Positions 40,196 to 40,387 of a stretch of DNA of 40,387 nt are shown here, one piece after another. Location: the NCBI RefSeq assembly GCF_000514775.1, contig NZ_AZWO01000042.1:172-40558 (forward strand). The letters are read 5' to 3'. Source of the stretch: Salinispora pacifica CNR114. Lineage in GTDB: Bacteria > Actinomycetota > Actinomycetes > Mycobacteriales > Micromonosporaceae. The stretch's first letter is position 1, and each line of letters opens with the position of its first letter. A program made the translations under genes and the position numbers. The notes beneath the pieces were generated by a model. The model was given only the letters and a program-made list of their open reading frames with translations, had not been told where the DNA came from and searched no databases.

Positions 40196-40387
40196 ATGGA
40201 CGACACCTTCCTGCGGCGCGCCGCAGGCGCCGCCGGCTACCGCCTCGCGACCGACCGGCTGACCGAGGCCGCGATCGAGCAGCCCGAGCATGTCGCGAAC
40301 TGGATCGCCGCCGCCGCCCGCTACACCGCCACAAGCAGGATTCAGCGCCTGCTGACCGACGCCGCACAGCAGCTACGCGACCGGCTC
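40196..40387 (+). CDS. N-terminal part of an unidentified protein
   Basis: 64 codons run off the window end. The sequence starts MDDTFLRRAAGAAGYRLA and is Ala/Arg-rich and helical with strong GC third-position bias. There is no ribosome site of its own beyond the coupled frame at 40136. No family recognised. Confidence 0.6.
   Translation, partial: MDDTFLRRAAGAAGYRLATDRLTEAAIEQPEHVANWIAAAARYTATSRIQRLLTDAAQQLRDRL

Overview
This is a high-GC actinobacterial window. GTG starts are common, stop/start overlaps are tight, several promoters look leaderless, and there is a conservon. These fit a Micromonospora-like actinomycete, but the genus is inferred. There are no rRNA or tRNA genes and no CRISPR array. 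The window is accessory DNA: an anti-plasmid defence operon, a block of small unknown genes, an insertion scar, a conservon, an unusual enzyme cluster, and a mobile DNA-modification island.

1-10.2 kb: after the tail of an unidentified gene and about 0.95 kb without a convincing gene comes a four-gene Wadjet operon of the DUF2397/DUF2398/SMC-like/DUF2399 kind (jetA, jetB, jetC, jetD). A small zinc-motif/coiled-coil gene follows it. 10.4-16 kb: two unidentified genes, one behind a consensus LexA box; a small protein with a CHAT/caspase-like His-Cys pair; another unknown; an orphan FxLD-type peptide methyltransferase; and an ATP-dependent DNA ligase (LigC type). Four genes between 10.4 and 13.7 kb have a TANNNT hexamer 6-7 nt before the start codon and no evident Shine-Dalgarno, which points to leaderless transcripts.

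16.5-19.7 kb is an insertion scar. A beta-propeller gene is cut at the beginning of a kinase-like domain by an IS5-family element whose transposase is frameshifted. That element abuts the 3' part of a group II intron (frameshifted RT/HNH reading frame and a textbook domain V), which in turn truncates a HAD hydrolase gene. An acyl-CoA-dehydrogenase-like gene lies upstream of the HAD stub. 21-24.5 kb, minus strand, is a conservon: histidine-kinase-like CvnA, roadblock CvnB, DUF742 CvnC, Ras-like GTPase CvnD, and a GAF protein.

24.6-31.6 kb holds the most unusual chemistry: a radical SAM protein with a SPASM-like end, a thymidylate-kinase-like P-loop kinase, an endonuclease/exonuclease/phosphatase-fold enzyme and a convergent CYTH protein, then an RmlD-like reductase lacking its catalytic lysine, an unknown small protein and a HisC-like aminotransferase. 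I do not recognise this combination. Two outward-facing pairs of a 34-bp palindromic motif precede its two plus-strand operons, and a 49/50-identical 50-bp repeat occurs twice in its non-coding DNA, each copy holding a tiny reading frame that begins MACETNVSGR.

31.7-38.8 kb, minus strand, is an integrase/excisionase module behind a translationally coupled operon of a degenerate methyltransferase-like protein, two amino-type DNA methyltransferases, a PP-loop ATPase, a cytosine-5 methyltransferase split by one extra base in a homopolymer, and an XF1762-family protein. The last 1.6 kb has repeats, IS5 and IS110 remnants, and the start of an unidentified gene.
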